From Lentzea waywayandensis (GTDB taxonomy: Bacteria; Actinomycetota; Actinomycetes; Mycobacteriales; Pseudonocardiaceae): a stretch of DNA of 64,000 bases. The notes beneath the pieces are model-generated. The model saw only the letters and a program-made list of their open reading frames with translations, was not told the DNA's origin and did not search any database. The translations under genes were made by a program, and so were the position numbers. Within the stretch, counting starts at the first letter, position 1; each line of letters begins with the position of its first letter. Where the stretch lies: positions 341,389-405,388 of the forward strand of contig NZ_FOYL01000008.1 in NCBI RefSeq assembly GCF_900115955.1. Reading direction: 5' to 3'. Positions 51,156 through 60,225 of this stretch are shown here, piece by piece.

Positions 51156-52038
51156 CGCTCACCGACAACACGTTGGTCCACCGCGCGAAAGCCGGCGCCT
51201 GGCCCGGATCGTCGATGAACAGCCGGATGAACACCTCCGCCCCACGAGCGTCGGCGACGTCACGCGGGATCTCCGCGTTCACCTGGTCCACGCCGCCGAA
51301 CAACCCCGGCGCCGGTCCGGCGTACGGCACCTGTCCGCCGCAGATGTACCTGCCAGGCCGGTACTTCCCGCCCGACACCACACCGCCGTACACCAGGCAG
51401 ACGTTCCGCCCCGGTGTGCGCAGCCGGATCCCGGTCCCGTACAGCACCAGGAACACCCGCTCACCGGGCGGCCCGAGATCGATCCACCCCGTGATCGGCT
51501 CCTGCGCCTGCGACCCGTCGGCACGCACCCGCAGCACGTACCCGGCAGGCTTGCCGAACCCCGACGAGTCCGCCGAGAAGAACCCCGGCGTGATCCCGCG
51601 GATCGACAACGCCTTCGAGGCCTGCGCGACCCCCGCCGAGTCCACGATCTGCACGGCCCCGAGCAGCGAGTCGTGCGGCAGGAACGTGAACGGCGCGCGC
51701 GGCAGGTAGAAGTTGATCTGACCGAACGACACGTACGTCAGGCACGCGACGAGCCGGTTGCCCCGGTGGTCGATCAGCACCACGGAACGTCCCGCGAGCA
51801 CCTGGACGCACGTCGCCGGTGAAGCCGAAGCCGTGAACGGGGCCAGTGCGGTGCCGAACGCCACCGCGCTCGACTCCAGGGCCACGCCGTCGCGCGCCTC
51901 GCCGATGTTCAGGTCGGCGGAACGGCCGTAGCCGGCGGCGTTCACGACGGCGCCCAGCGAGGTCGCCGCGTGTGCCGTGCCCGGCAGAAGTCCAAGGAAC
52001 AAAACGAATGCGGCCAGAAGGCCGAACCCTTTCCTCAT
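51136..52038 (-). CDS. Secreted protein with Solibacter-type (TIGR03437-like) beta domain
   Basis: 300 residues with a signal peptide (MRKGFGLLAAFVLFLGLLPG..AHA). The rest alternates the patterns AVVNAAGYGRS, FGQINFYLPRAP, FLVLYGTGIRLR and YAGPAPGLFGGVDQVNAEIP. These match the repeated beta-sandwich domain abundant in Solibacter/Acidobacteria secreted proteins (NAASY..GxG..QINxxIP), rare in actinomycetes. Cys residues near the end (VSCSTC) may form a disulfide. Function unknown. Confidence 0.75.
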   Translation of the reverse strand: MRKGFGLLAAFVLFLGLLPGTAHAATSLGAVVNAAGYGRSADLNIGEARDGVALESSAVAFGTALAPFTASASPATCVQVLAGRSVVLIDHRGNRLVACLTYVSFGQINFYLPRAPFTFLPHDSLLGAVQIVDSAGVAQASKALSIRGITPGFFSADSSGFGKPAGYVLRVRADGSQAQEPITGWIDLGPPGERVFLVLYGTGIRLRTPGRNVCLVYGGVVSGGKYRPGRYICGGQVPYAGPAPGLFGGVDQVNAEIPRDVADARGAEVFIRLFIDDPGQAPAFARWTNVLSVSVSCSTC

Positions 52039-52094
52039 GCCCCCTCCTTGTGTGTTGGCGGACGACGCTGGACGCTAGGCAGGGGGTGCGGGCG

Positions 52095-54392
52095 GTGGTA
52101 GAGCAGCCGAGTTACTCCGGCCGAGCGGAGTGGCCGTTGGTGGGCCGCGAGCAGCAGCGCGCGCTCATCGAACGCACGAGGCCGAAGAGCGTTGTCATCG
52201 CCGGACCCGCGGGCGTCGGCAAGACACGGCTCGCGAGAGAGGTTCTGCCGGACGCGGAATGGATCCGTGCGACCAAAGCGAGCGCGGCGATCCCGTTCGG
52301 TGCGATGTCGCACCTCCTGCCAGACGACGCGCGCGACCGCACCGACGTGCTCAGAAGAATCGCCGAGCACCTCGAGCAGGACCTCGTGGTCGACGACGCG
52401 CACCTGCTCGACGACGCCTCGGCGGCAGCGGTGTTCCACCTCGTCACCAGGGGCAAGACGTTCGCGCTCCTCACCACCAGAGCCAGCGAACCCTGCCCGG
52501 ACGCCATCACCGCGCTGTGGAAGGACGGTCACGCCGAACGGATCGAGCTCGGCCCACTGTCCGAAGAGGACACCGGCAGGATCCTCGACACGTTCGATCT
52601 CGACGCGGCGAGCAGGCACCGCCTGGTCCAGATGAGCGCGGGGAACCCGTTGCTGCTCAAAGAACTCATCACCGCGAAGGCCCTGATCCGGAAACAGGGC
52701 GTCTGGCGTTGGAACGGCGTCAAGGCCACCCCGCGCCTCACCGAGGTCATCGCGACCAGACTGAACGCCGACGAGAACCAGCGACGCCTGCTGGAGGTCG
52801 TGGCCTGCGCCGAACCCGTCAGCACCGAAACCCTGGAACGCCTGGCGAGAACGAACGACATCGCCGAAGCCGAACGCAAAGGCCTCATCCACACCACGAA
52901 CGGCCTGAGCCGGCTCGGCCACCCCCTCTACGGCGAGGTGCTGCGCGAGACCATGCCACCCGCCAGGCTCAAGCAGATCTGCGGCGCACTGGCCGACACC
53001 GACCAGCGTGACGCGCTGAGGGCCGGACTGTGGCGGCTCCACTCCGGCAGACCGGCTGACCCGCGGCTGATGGTCGAGGCAGCGCGCCAGGCCATGGACC
53101 GGTTCGACCTGGCGCTGGCCGAACGGTTCGCCAGAGCGGCGAACGGCGGCTGGGAAGCGGATCACGTCCTCGCCGAGATCCTGAGCCACGGCGGCCGTTA
53201 CGAGGAGAGCCTGCAAGCACTCCCTTACGCCCCAACGAAAGACGACGAACGCGTCCGCTGGGCCGTGACGAGATCGGACGTCCTCTACTGGGGCCTGGGC
53301 GATCCGCAGGCCGCGACGGACGTCCTCGACACCGTCGAGGACCCGGCGACTGCGGCCTCGAAGGCCTGGGTCCTGCTCTTCGACGGCAGATGCGAGGAAG
53401 CAGTCACCGCCGCCCTGCCGGTCCTCCGGACAACGAACCCGCAAGCGCTGTGCTGGGCCGCGGCCGCCGCGGCGGCCGCGGCCGGGTTCACCGGAGATCC
53501 CGACCAGGCAAGAGAAATCCACGCCATCGGCCTGAGAACCGCGAGAGAGCACCGCGACGACGTTCCGTGGGGCTACGTCCAGGTCGGTTTCGGCTACGGC
53601 CTGGGACTCCTCGCGCAAGGCAGGCTGAACGAGGCCTGGGACCTGGCCGACCGCGAGTACCGGACGGCGGCGAAACAGGAGGCCGACGCCCCACTGGGAG
53701 CCTGGGCGGGCCTGAGAGGCGCAACGGCCAAAGCAAGAGGCGACCTGAGAACCGCCATCACGTCACTCCGGGAGTCGCTGATCCTCCTGGCAGGCTTCGA
53801 CACGTTCCGGCTGGCCGCGCCCTGTCTCGCCGAACTCGCCGGCGCCTACGCCCTCCAAGGCCGGGCGAAGCAGGCCGAACGCCTGATCGTCAGAGCCGAT
53901 CGAGAGGCCAGCAGGCTCTTCACCACGAGCATCAAGCTCAACCAGGCCTGGACCCAGGCCACCCGGGACACCAGAAGGGCCGCGAAGACCGCCAGAGCGG
54001 CCGCCGACCAGGAACACCTCAAGCCTCTCAAGGCCTGGGCCCTCTACGACGCCTTCAGGCTCGGCGACCACTCCGTCAGAAGACAGCTCGAGGAGCTCGC
54101 CGACGACCCGGTCCGGCACGCGTTCGCGTTGGCGGCGGGCAAGGACCCCAGAGCCGGTCACCTGTTCCAGGAACACGGCATGTTCAGGCACGCCGAAGAA
54201 CTGGGGCGCAACACCCTCCTGACCCCGCGAGAACGCGACATCGCGAAGCTGGCGACGCGGAACCTGACCAGCAGGCAGATCGCGGCGCAACTGGGGCTGA
54301 GCGTCCGCACGGTCGACAACACCCTCGGCCGCGCCTATCTGAAGCTGGGCATCAACAACCGCGCGGACCTCAAAGCGGCACTTCAGGCGTAG
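52095..54392 (+). CDS. LuxR-family large ATP-binding regulator (LAL type)
   Basis: 765 residues. Walker A GPAGVGKTRLA near residue 41, a Walker B-like DLVVDDAHLLDDA near 102, a STAND ATPase/TPR-like middle, and a C-terminal LuxR HTH (LTPRERDIAKLATRNLTSRQIAAQLGLSVRTVDNTL). LAL regulators often activate secondary-metabolite clusters; the terpenoid cluster begins 530 bases further. GTG at 52095 was chosen as AGGGGG precedes it by 8 bases; a GTG three codons earlier is possible. Its 3' end overlaps the CBS gene by 10 bases. Confidence 0.9.
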   Translation: MVEQPSYSGRAEWPLVGREQQRALIERTRPKSVVIAGPAGVGKTRLAREVLPDAEWIRATKASAAIPFGAMSHLLPDDARDRTDVLRRIAEHLEQDLVVDDAHLLDDASAAAVFHLVTRGKTFALLTTRASEPCPDAITALWKDGHAERIELGPLSEEDTGRILDTFDLDAASRHRLVQMSAGNPLLLKELITAKALIRKQGVWRWNGVKATPRLTEVIATRLNADENQRRLLEVVACAEPVSTETLERLARTNDIAEAERKGLIHTTNGLSRLGHPLYGEVLRETMPPARLKQICGALADTDQRDALRAGLWRLHSGRPADPRLMVEAARQAMDRFDLALAERFARAANGGWEADHVLAEILSHGGRYEESLQALPYAPTKDDERVRWAVTRSDVLYWGLGDPQAATDVLDTVEDPATAASKAWVLLFDGRCEEAVTAALPVLRTTNPQALCWAAAAAAAAAGFTGDPDQAREIHAIGLRTAREHRDDVPWGYVQVGFGYGLGLLAQGRLNEAWDLADREYRTAAKQEADAPLGAWAGLRGATAKARGDLRTAITSLRESLILLAGFDTFRLAAPCLAELAGAYALQGRAKQAERLIVRADREASRLFTTSIKLNQAWTQATRDTRRAAKTARAAADQEHLKPLKAWALYDAFRLGDHSVRRQLEELADDPVRHAFALAAGKDPRAGHLFQEHGMFRHAEELGRNTLLTPRERDIAKLATRNLTSRQIAAQLGLSVRTVDNTLGRAYLKLGINNRADLKAALQA

Positions 54393-54793
54393 ACCCGTTC
54401 GACGAACGACGCCAGCTCGTGCTCGGGCAGGTGCCGGGCCAGGTCCGCCTCCGACACCATGCCGACCAGCCGGTGCTCGTCGATCACCGGCACCCGCCGG
54501 ATCTGGTTGTCCTCCATGGTCCGCAGCACCTGCGCCAGCGAGTCCGAGGCGTTGACCCAGTGGACGTGGCACCCGAACTCGCCGACCCTGGTCGCCGCCA
54601 GGTCCAGACCGGCGGCCACGGCCCTGATCACGATGTCGCGGTCGGTGATGATCCCGTGCAGCCGGTCGTCCTTGCCGCAGATGGGCAGGGATCCGACGTC
54701 GAGGTCCCGCATCATGCGGGCGGCCTCGACGAGGTTCGCGTCCTCGTCCACGCACTGCACTCCGGGGTGCATGATCTCGCGCGCTGTCGTCAC
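54383..54793 (-). CDS. Two-CBS-domain protein
   Basis: 136 residues with a pair of CBS domains: IMHPGVQCVDEDANLVEAAR..RDLDVGSLPIC..LHGIITDRDIVIRAVAAG and CHVHWVNASDSLAQVLRTM..IRRVPVIDEHRLVGMVSEADLARHL. Stand-alone CBS proteins bind adenine nucleotides and are often stress-regulated (BON/Hrp1-like). The GTG (VTTAREIM) with AAGGAGGAGG upstream was chosen over an ATG 11 codons earlier. Confidence 0.9.
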   Translation of the reverse strand: MTTAREIMHPGVQCVDEDANLVEAARMMRDLDVGSLPICGKDDRLHGIITDRDIVIRAVAAGLDLAATRVGEFGCHVHWVNASDSLAQVLRTMEDNQIRRVPVIDEHRLVGMVSEADLARHLPEHELASFVERVYA

Positions 54794-54920
54794 AACCTCC
54801 TCCTTCCGGCCTTGTGCCACGAGCATCCGCCCACCCGCATCACTCCGCAGATCAGTCCGCTGAACGGACTAGACCCTTGCCTGCCCAACGGCCCAGAGTG
54901 CTACTCTCAGTGTTCCTAGA

Positions 54921-56228
54921 GTGACGCAGTTGCTATCTCCGGGGGCCGCGATGAGGCTGTTGGCGCGACTGACCGACGATCCCTGGGGCGGCCTTTCACC
55001 GTCCGTGTACGAGACGGGCAGGCTCGTCGCGCTCGCGCCGTGGCTGCGGGGGCACGAAGCCAGGATCCGGTATCTCCTCGACACCCAGCACGCCGACGGA
55101 ACGTGGGGCGGTCCCGGCGAATACACGCTGGTCCCGACCCTGAGCGCGGTCGACGCGCTGAACGAGCATCCGGCGGCACGCAGAGGCCTCGAAGCACTGC
55201 GCAAGCTGCTCAGCCGCCCGGTGAGGCTGCCCGACACGGTCGCCGTCGAGCTCATCGTGCCCGCGCTCGCCGAACGCCTCGGTCTGCGCACATCGCTCGA
55301 CCCGCGCCCGTTGCACGCCCTCCGGCAACGCCCGCTGCCGGCCAAGCTCTGGCACACCCTGGAGATCTTCGGCCCCCGCCCCGAGGTCGTCGCGGTCGAC
55401 GGCATCGTCGCCGCCAGCCCGGCCGCGACCGCGGTCCAGCTGGCAGGCCCGGTGCCGGGGGACGGCCTCGACTACTTGGAGGCCGTCCAAGAACGGCACG
55501 GAGGTCCCGTCCCCGCCGGAGTGCCGGTCCCGCTGTTCGAACGTTCGTGGATCATCGTCGCTCTCAGGTCCGCGGGCCTGGACGTTCCCGATCCCATGGT
55601 CGAGCAGCTCAAAGCCGCGTTCGGTGCGCAAGGCGCGGCAGGTGGGCCGGGACTTCCGGCCGACGCCGACGACACGGCCACCGCACTGCACGCCCTCGCG
55701 TTGTGCGGCAGCCCCGGTCCGGCGGACACCCTCGGCCACTACCGGGACGCCCGCCACTTCGCCTGCTTCCCGGACGAGCGCACCCCGTCGACCAGCACGA
55801 ACGCCCACGCGCTCCAGGCCGTCGGCCACGACCGGGAACTGGAGGAGTGGTTGCGGGACATGCAGGAACCGGCGGGCAACTGGCGCGACAAGTGGCACGC
55901 CTCGCCCTACTACGCCACCGCGTGCGTCACGAACGCCCTGCAAGGCAACGAAAAGGCCGTCGACTGGGTACTCGGCACCCAGCACGACGACGGCTCGTGG
56001 GGCCGTTGGGAAGGCACCTACGAGGAGACCGCGTACGCCATCCGAATCCTGTCGCACTCGCAGCGGGACGTCACCAGGGCGATGAGCCGCGGCGCGAATT
56101 TCCTGCACGAGTGGGGAGACCGCGAGCACCCGCCGTTGTGGCACGACAAAGACCTTTACACCCCAACGAGAATCGTCCAGGCAGAAGGCATGGCCGCGCT
56201 CCACCTCGCCTGCGCGGTGTGCCGATGA
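54921..56228 (+). CDS. Class II diterpene (labdane-type) cyclase
   Basis: 435 residues. The class II protonation motif DxDD is DADD at 248-251 (LPADADDTATALHAL). QW-like alpha-barrel repeats occur near the N- and C-termini (TQHADGTWGGPGEY; TQHDDGSWGRWEGTYEETAYA). No class I DDxxD. It should protonate and cyclise geranylgeranyl diphosphate or a related C20 chain to a bicyclic diphosphate. At 435 residues it is shorter than the ~500 of known bacterial relatives. GTG start; ATG at 54951 is an alternative. Promoter candidate TTGCCT/TACTCT ends at 54907. Confidence 0.85.
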   Translation: MTQLLSPGAAMRLLARLTDDPWGGLSPSVYETGRLVALAPWLRGHEARIRYLLDTQHADGTWGGPGEYTLVPTLSAVDALNEHPAARRGLEALRKLLSRPVRLPDTVAVELIVPALAERLGLRTSLDPRPLHALRQRPLPAKLWHTLEIFGPRPEVVAVDGIVAASPAATAVQLAGPVPGDGLDYLEAVQERHGGPVPAGVPVPLFERSWIIVALRSAGLDVPDPMVEQLKAAFGAQGAAGGPGLPADADDTATALHALALCGSPGPADTLGHYRDARHFACFPDERTPSTSTNAHALQAVGHDRELEEWLRDMQEPAGNWRDKWHASPYYATACVTNALQGNEKAVDWVLGTQHDDGSWGRWEGTYEETAYAIRILSHSQRDVTRAMSRGANFLHEWGDREHPPLWHDKDLYTPTRIVQAEGMAALHLACAVCR

Positions 56229-57316
56229 ACCGGACGGAACTGCGGTTCACGCTGCGACTGATCCCGTTCCTCGACTCGGTGGAGAGCTTCGAGGACGGCC
56301 TGGTCAGGCTCCGGGACCGGCGCTGGCTCGTCTGGCACCCGGACGTCATGGCCGCGCTCTTCCGCAACGACCGCGCGCTGCGGCACCCGCCGAGCCGCAC
56401 GTTGAGCCCGTTGCTGGGCAACCGATCCGTGCTGTGGCTCGACGGCGCCGAGCACACCGCGTACCGCCGCACGCTCGCCCCGATGCTGCGCGGCGCCCGG
56501 TACCAGGCGTTGATCGAGGAGATGGTGGACCGCTCGATCGCCGAACTGCCGAGCGGTCCGACCAGCGTCTCCGCGTGGACCAGGAAACTCACGCTCAGGA
56601 TCATCGGCCGTGTCGTCTTCGGCGTGGACGACGACGAGCTGCTGACCGCGTTCACCCGCTGGCTGGACCGGCGTCTGGGCAGTCGTGTCCGCACCCTCGC
56701 GCACCGCTACCTGACGCCCGGCACCACCAGGTTCGACCCGCGGCTGGACGCGATGTTGTTGCACCGCGCCCACTCCGCGGAACCTCCGGCACTGGCGGCG
56801 TACCTGCCGCGGGACGATCTGCGCGACCAGGTCGTCTCACTGTTGTTCGCGGGCCACGAGACCACGGCGAGCGCCGCCGCGTGGACGTTGTACTGGATCA
56901 GCCGGACACCGGGCCTCACCGGCGAGCTCGACGACGACCTGCTCGACGCCACGATCAGGGAGTCGCTCCGGCTGTCCCCGCCCGCCGCCCTGGCGGGAAA
57001 CCGGATGAGCGACGAGGGCATGGTGATCACCCCTAGCATCTACCTGGCGCACCGCCGTGCCGCGACGTACGAGAACCCGCACGTCTTCGACCCTGCTCGC
57101 ACGCCACCGCCGCCCGGCGCGTTCTTCCCGTTCGGCGGGGGAGTGCGGCACTGCCCCGGCAAGGACCTGGCGCTGCTGGAGATCCGCCTGATCGTCCGGG
57201 CGTTGCTGCGGCACCGGCACGTCCGGCTCAGTTCCCCGACCAGCACACCCCAGCTGCGGGGCGCCGCGATGGCGCCGCCGCCGAGCCTCGCGATGGTGGC
57301 CACTTGCCGGCACTGA
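56225..57316 (+). CDS. Cytochrome P450
   Basis: 363 residues, short for a bacterial P450 (~400). I-helix AGHETTAS near 209, ExxR as ESLR at 246-249 and heme loop FGGGVRHCPG with Cys310 are all present. It probably oxidises the cyclase product. ATG overlaps the cyclase stop (ATGA), and the UbiA start lies 13 bases inside its end, so the three are one unit. A redox partner is not encoded nearby. Confidence 0.92.
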   Translation: MNRTELRFTLRLIPFLDSVESFEDGLVRLRDRRWLVWHPDVMAALFRNDRALRHPPSRTLSPLLGNRSVLWLDGAEHTAYRRTLAPMLRGARYQALIEEMVDRSIAELPSGPTSVSAWTRKLTLRIIGRVVFGVDDDELLTAFTRWLDRRLGSRVRTLAHRYLTPGTTRFDPRLDAMLLHRAHSAEPPALAAYLPRDDLRDQVVSLLFAGHETTASAAAWTLYWISRTPGLTGELDDDLLDATIRESLRLSPPAALAGNRMSDEGMVITPSIYLAHRRAATYENPHVFDPARTPPPPGAFFPFGGGVRHCPGKDLALLEIRLIVRALLRHRHVRLSSPTSTPQLRGAAMAPPPSLAMVATCRH

Positions 57317-58134
57317 CCTACCTCCACCGCCTCGAACACCCCTTCGGCGTGCACTACGCGTGCGCCGCCGCCTGGGGTGCCTGCTACGCGACGAGATTCG
57401 ACCTCGCCGTGGTGATCGCGGTGCTCGCGAACTTCGTCGCGATCATCTCCGGCAACCCGCTCAACGCCTACGCCGACATCCGCAACGACATCCACACCGC
57501 GGACAAACGCCATCTGGCCCAGGCGGTGCAGGAGATCGGCGCGCGGAAGGTCCTCGCGCTGGCGATCTTCGAGATGATCTTCGCCCTCGCGCTGGCGGTC
57601 GCCGTGTCGTGGAAGGTCGCGGTCGGCGTCGGGCTGATCCTCGTGCTGTACCTGGCGTACAACCTCGAACCGATCAGGTTGAAACGGCGTGGTTATTCCG
57701 GTCCGGTGGTGCTCGCGATCGCCGCCGGGCTGCTGCCGAGCGTGACGGCCTACTCGGCGGCCGGGGGACAGGCAGATCCGGCCGCGTGGCTCGTGTTCTC
57801 CGGTGTCGCGGCGCTGGCGACGGGGCGGGCGCTCTGGTGGGCCGTCCCCGACCGCGCCGGCGATGCCCGTGTCGGGTCGCGCACCCCGGCCGTCCTGTAC
57901 GGCACCCGCCACGCCGTCAACGCGACCACACAGCTGACCGTGGGCGGGTTGCTGCTGGTCGGCGGCGGGCTGTGGTTCCGGTTCGGGCCGTTCTGGGCGG
58001 CCGTCGGCGTCCTCGCGTGCTCGGCGTTCCTGCTGGCGCGAGACCTGCCGACCGCGCGTCAGCAGTTGCGCTACGGCATGTCGATGGCCGTTGTGTCGAC
58101 GATCGTGCTGGCCGCGATCCCTTTGCTGGCTTAG
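57304..58134 (+). CDS. UbiA-superfamily prenyltransferase or terpene cyclase
   Basis: 276 residues with about eight membrane helices. First Asp-rich motif NAYADIRND (N54xxxD58xxxD62), second DRAGD (D183-D187). UbiA proteins transfer a prenyl chain to an acceptor, but some act as membrane terpene cyclases; here it could join a cyclised diphosphate to an acceptor. Start is TTG inside the P450 end. Its last 4 bases overlap the convergent methyltransferase. Confidence 0.85.
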   Translation: MPALTYLHRLEHPFGVHYACAAAWGACYATRFDLAVVIAVLANFVAIISGNPLNAYADIRNDIHTADKRHLAQAVQEIGARKVLALAIFEMIFALALAVAVSWKVAVGVGLILVLYLAYNLEPIRLKRRGYSGPVVLAIAAGLLPSVTAYSAAGGQADPAAWLVFSGVAALATGRALWWAVPDRAGDARVGSRTPAVLYGTRHAVNATTQLTVGGLLLVGGGLWFRFGPFWAAVGVLACSAFLLARDLPTARQQLRYGMSMAVVSTIVLAAIPLLA

Positions 58135-58931
58135 AGCTTGCGGGCCAAGCCGCCGGATCCGTGGAAGTTCTCCGGGTTGCGGTCCTGGACCTCGCCGGGA
58201 TCCGGTTCCCACAACGGGATCGGCACCACGCCCGGTTCCAGGACCTCCATGCCGTCGAAGAACCGCACGACCTGCTCCGGATACCGGAACGTGAAGGCCG
58301 GCAACGGCTGATCCCCGTACATGGCACCGAAAAGTCCCACCGCGGCCAGCATGAACGGGTCGCGGCACGTGTGCGAGAGCCCGAGATGGCTGCCGGGTGC
58401 CAGCGCGTTCAGGTACTTGGCCAGCACCTTGTACGGCTCGGCGTCGTCCGGGACGAAGTGCAGCACGTCCAGCACCAGCACGGCGACCGGCTCGGACAGG
58501 TCCAGCGTCGAGCGGACCTCCTGCGACTCCAGCACCTTCTCCGGATCGCACAGGTCCGCGCACAGGTACGACACGCGCGGCTCGTCCGCGACGATCGCCC
58601 GGCCCTCGGCCGCCACCGCCGGGTCGATCTCCACGTACACCACGCGCGCGTCGGGCGCGACGAGGTGCACGTTGCCCGCCGTGGGCAGGCCGGAGCCGAG
58701 ATCGAGGAACTGCCGCACGCCGAGCGCGGTCAGTCTCCTGACGAGCCTGCCCAGGAACGAGCGGTGCGTGCGGCACAGGTACGGCAGGTGCGGTGCCGCG
58801 GACACGAGGTGCGCCGCCAGTTCCTGGTCGGCCTCGGTGTTGTGAGTGCCGCCGAGCCAGTAGTCCCTGACCCGCGCGGTGTTGGGACGTTCCGGGCCGT
58901 TCACTCCCGGTGCCCAGATGGGGGTGGCCAC
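58131..58931 (-). CDS. S-adenosyl methyltransferase family (DUF574-type) protein
   Basis: 266 residues: ARVRDYWLGGTHNTEADQELA start, SAM motif QFLDLGSGLPTAGNVH near 75, YVEIDPAV and VLVLDVLHFVPDD. This is the actinomycete SAM-dependent methyltransferase group often found with XRE/DUF397 pairs. Substrate unknown; not clearly part of the terpenoid unit because it is transcribed towards it. A 17-bp dyad of the XRE-linked type lies 24 bases upstream of the start. Confidence 0.88.
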   Translation of the reverse strand: MATPIWAPGVNGPERPNTARVRDYWLGGTHNTEADQELAAHLVSAAPHLPYLCRTHRSFLGRLVRRLTALGVRQFLDLGSGLPTAGNVHLVAPDARVVYVEIDPAVAAEGRAIVADEPRVSYLCADLCDPEKVLESQEVRSTLDLSEPVAVLVLDVLHFVPDDAEPYKVLAKYLNALAPGSHLGLSHTCRDPFMLAAVGLFGAMYGDQPLPAFTFRYPEQVVRFFDGMEVLEPGVVPIPLWEPDPGEVQDRNPENFHGSGGLARKL

Positions 58932-58954
58932 GGGGATTAACTACCGGATCGCGG

Positions 58955-58971
58955 CTTGGAGGAGTACCAAG
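58955..58971. promoter_or_regulatory. Operator-like dyad 3 (CTTGGAGGAGTACCAAG)
   Basis: Same 17-base length and outer arms (CTTGG/CCAAG) as dyads 1 and 2, 24 bases before the methyltransferase start. One inner arm mismatch. It links this gene to the regulator of the XRE locus 31 kb away, as a hypothesis. Confidence 0.5.
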
Positions 58972-59006
58972 CCCAGCCGAGATTTACCCGATCGAGTGAA
59001 CGGTGC

Positions 59007-60143
59007 TCAGACCGGCGCGGTCTGCGCGACCAGGAAACCCACCACGTCGTCCCGGCGGCCGCGGCGCGCGAACGCCCTGCGCTGCCGCACCGCGCCCGTG
59101 CCGTCGAGCAACAACCGGTCGATCCCGGTGGTCACCATCTCGTAGTCACCGGCGAACTCCAGCGCCGGCCGGATCCACCGCACCAACGACGCGACGATCG
59201 ACGAGGCGGGCGTGGGAGCACCGGTGACCGGGTCGATGCCGAAGCCCTCCAGGCCGTCGCGCGCGGCACGCCACATCGCGACCTTCAGCAGATGCGGCGG
59301 CGGTGTCACCGGCGTCGCACCGGAACTCAGTGCGGTGGCGGCGATCCCGCGCACCAGAGCGGCCATCAGCACCGCTTCCTCGACCGTCGGCGCGACGTCG
59401 GAGACCCGCAGTTCGAGCGTGGGGTGGCGGGCGGAGAGCCTGATGTCCCAGTAGAGCATCCCGGCGTCCATCGCCGCGCCGCTCGCGACGATCTCCTCCC
59501 GTGCCGCGAAGTACTCGGCCGCGGAGTCGAAGTGCGGCGGCGCACCCGAAGTGGGCCAACGGTTCCAGACCACGTACCGCCAGCTCGCGTACCCCGTGTC
59601 GCCGTCGAGCCAGTACGGCGAGTTCGCGCCCAGCGCGAGGATCGTCGGCAGCCACGGCCGCAGGTGGTTGCTCACGAAGATCTTCGACTCGTCGTCGGGC
59701 AGCCCGATGTGCACGTGACAGCCGCAGATCGCGAGGTCGTTGGTGAGCGCTCCCATCTCCTGCGCCATCCGGTGGTAGCGCGGGGAGTTCGTGAGCGGCG
59801 TCGGCATCGTGAGACCCAGCACGGGCGTTCCGGTCGCGGCGAGCCTCGCGTCGTGACGCGCGGCCCGTTCGATCAACGCCCGCCGTGCCACCGCGAGTTC
59901 GTCACGCAGCACGGTCATGTCCGTGCAGATGCCGCTGGCCGATTCCACCTGATACTGCGCGATTTCCGGCTGCAGATCGACCTCGAACCGGTCGGCACCG
60001 GCAAGCACTTCCTTGGCACGGTTGGCCAAATGGCCCGTGGAAGCCTCGACGAGAACGAATTCTTCTTCCACACCAACGGTGAGGAGGCCATCCGAGCTCG
60101 TGCGTTGCGCGGGTACCGCTTGAGTTCTGCTGCCGACGTGCAC
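59007..60143 (-). CDS. Carboxylate-amine ligase, YbdK/GCS2 family
   Basis: 378 residues: TVGVEEEFVLVEASTGHL (EEE metal/ATP site near 23-30), CGCHVHIGLPDDE and LELRVSDVAPTVEEAVLMAAL. The family has glutamate-cysteine-ligase-like activity and is common in actinomycetes; the physiological product is not established. No partner ligase is adjacent. Full family length. Confidence 0.9.
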   Translation of the reverse strand: MHVGSRTQAVPAQRTSSDGLLTVGVEEEFVLVEASTGHLANRAKEVLAGADRFEVDLQPEIAQYQVESASGICTDMTVLRDELAVARRALIERAARHDARLAATGTPVLGLTMPTPLTNSPRYHRMAQEMGALTNDLAICGCHVHIGLPDDESKIFVSNHLRPWLPTILALGANSPYWLDGDTGYASWRYVVWNRWPTSGAPPHFDSAAEYFAAREEIVASGAAMDAGMLYWDIRLSARHPTLELRVSDVAPTVEEAVLMAALVRGIAATALSSGATPVTPPPHLLKVAMWRAARDGLEGFGIDPVTGAPTPASSIVASLVRWIRPALEFAGDYEMVTTGIDRLLLDGTGAVRQRRAFARRGRRDDVVGFLVAQTAPV

Positions 60144-60225
60144 GCCGAACCTCCAGTGCGCTGAGTAGCAACATCGATGCTATGAGTGATCAGCGCGCCG
60201 CACAGGAGGCGTTCGGTTGTACTTG

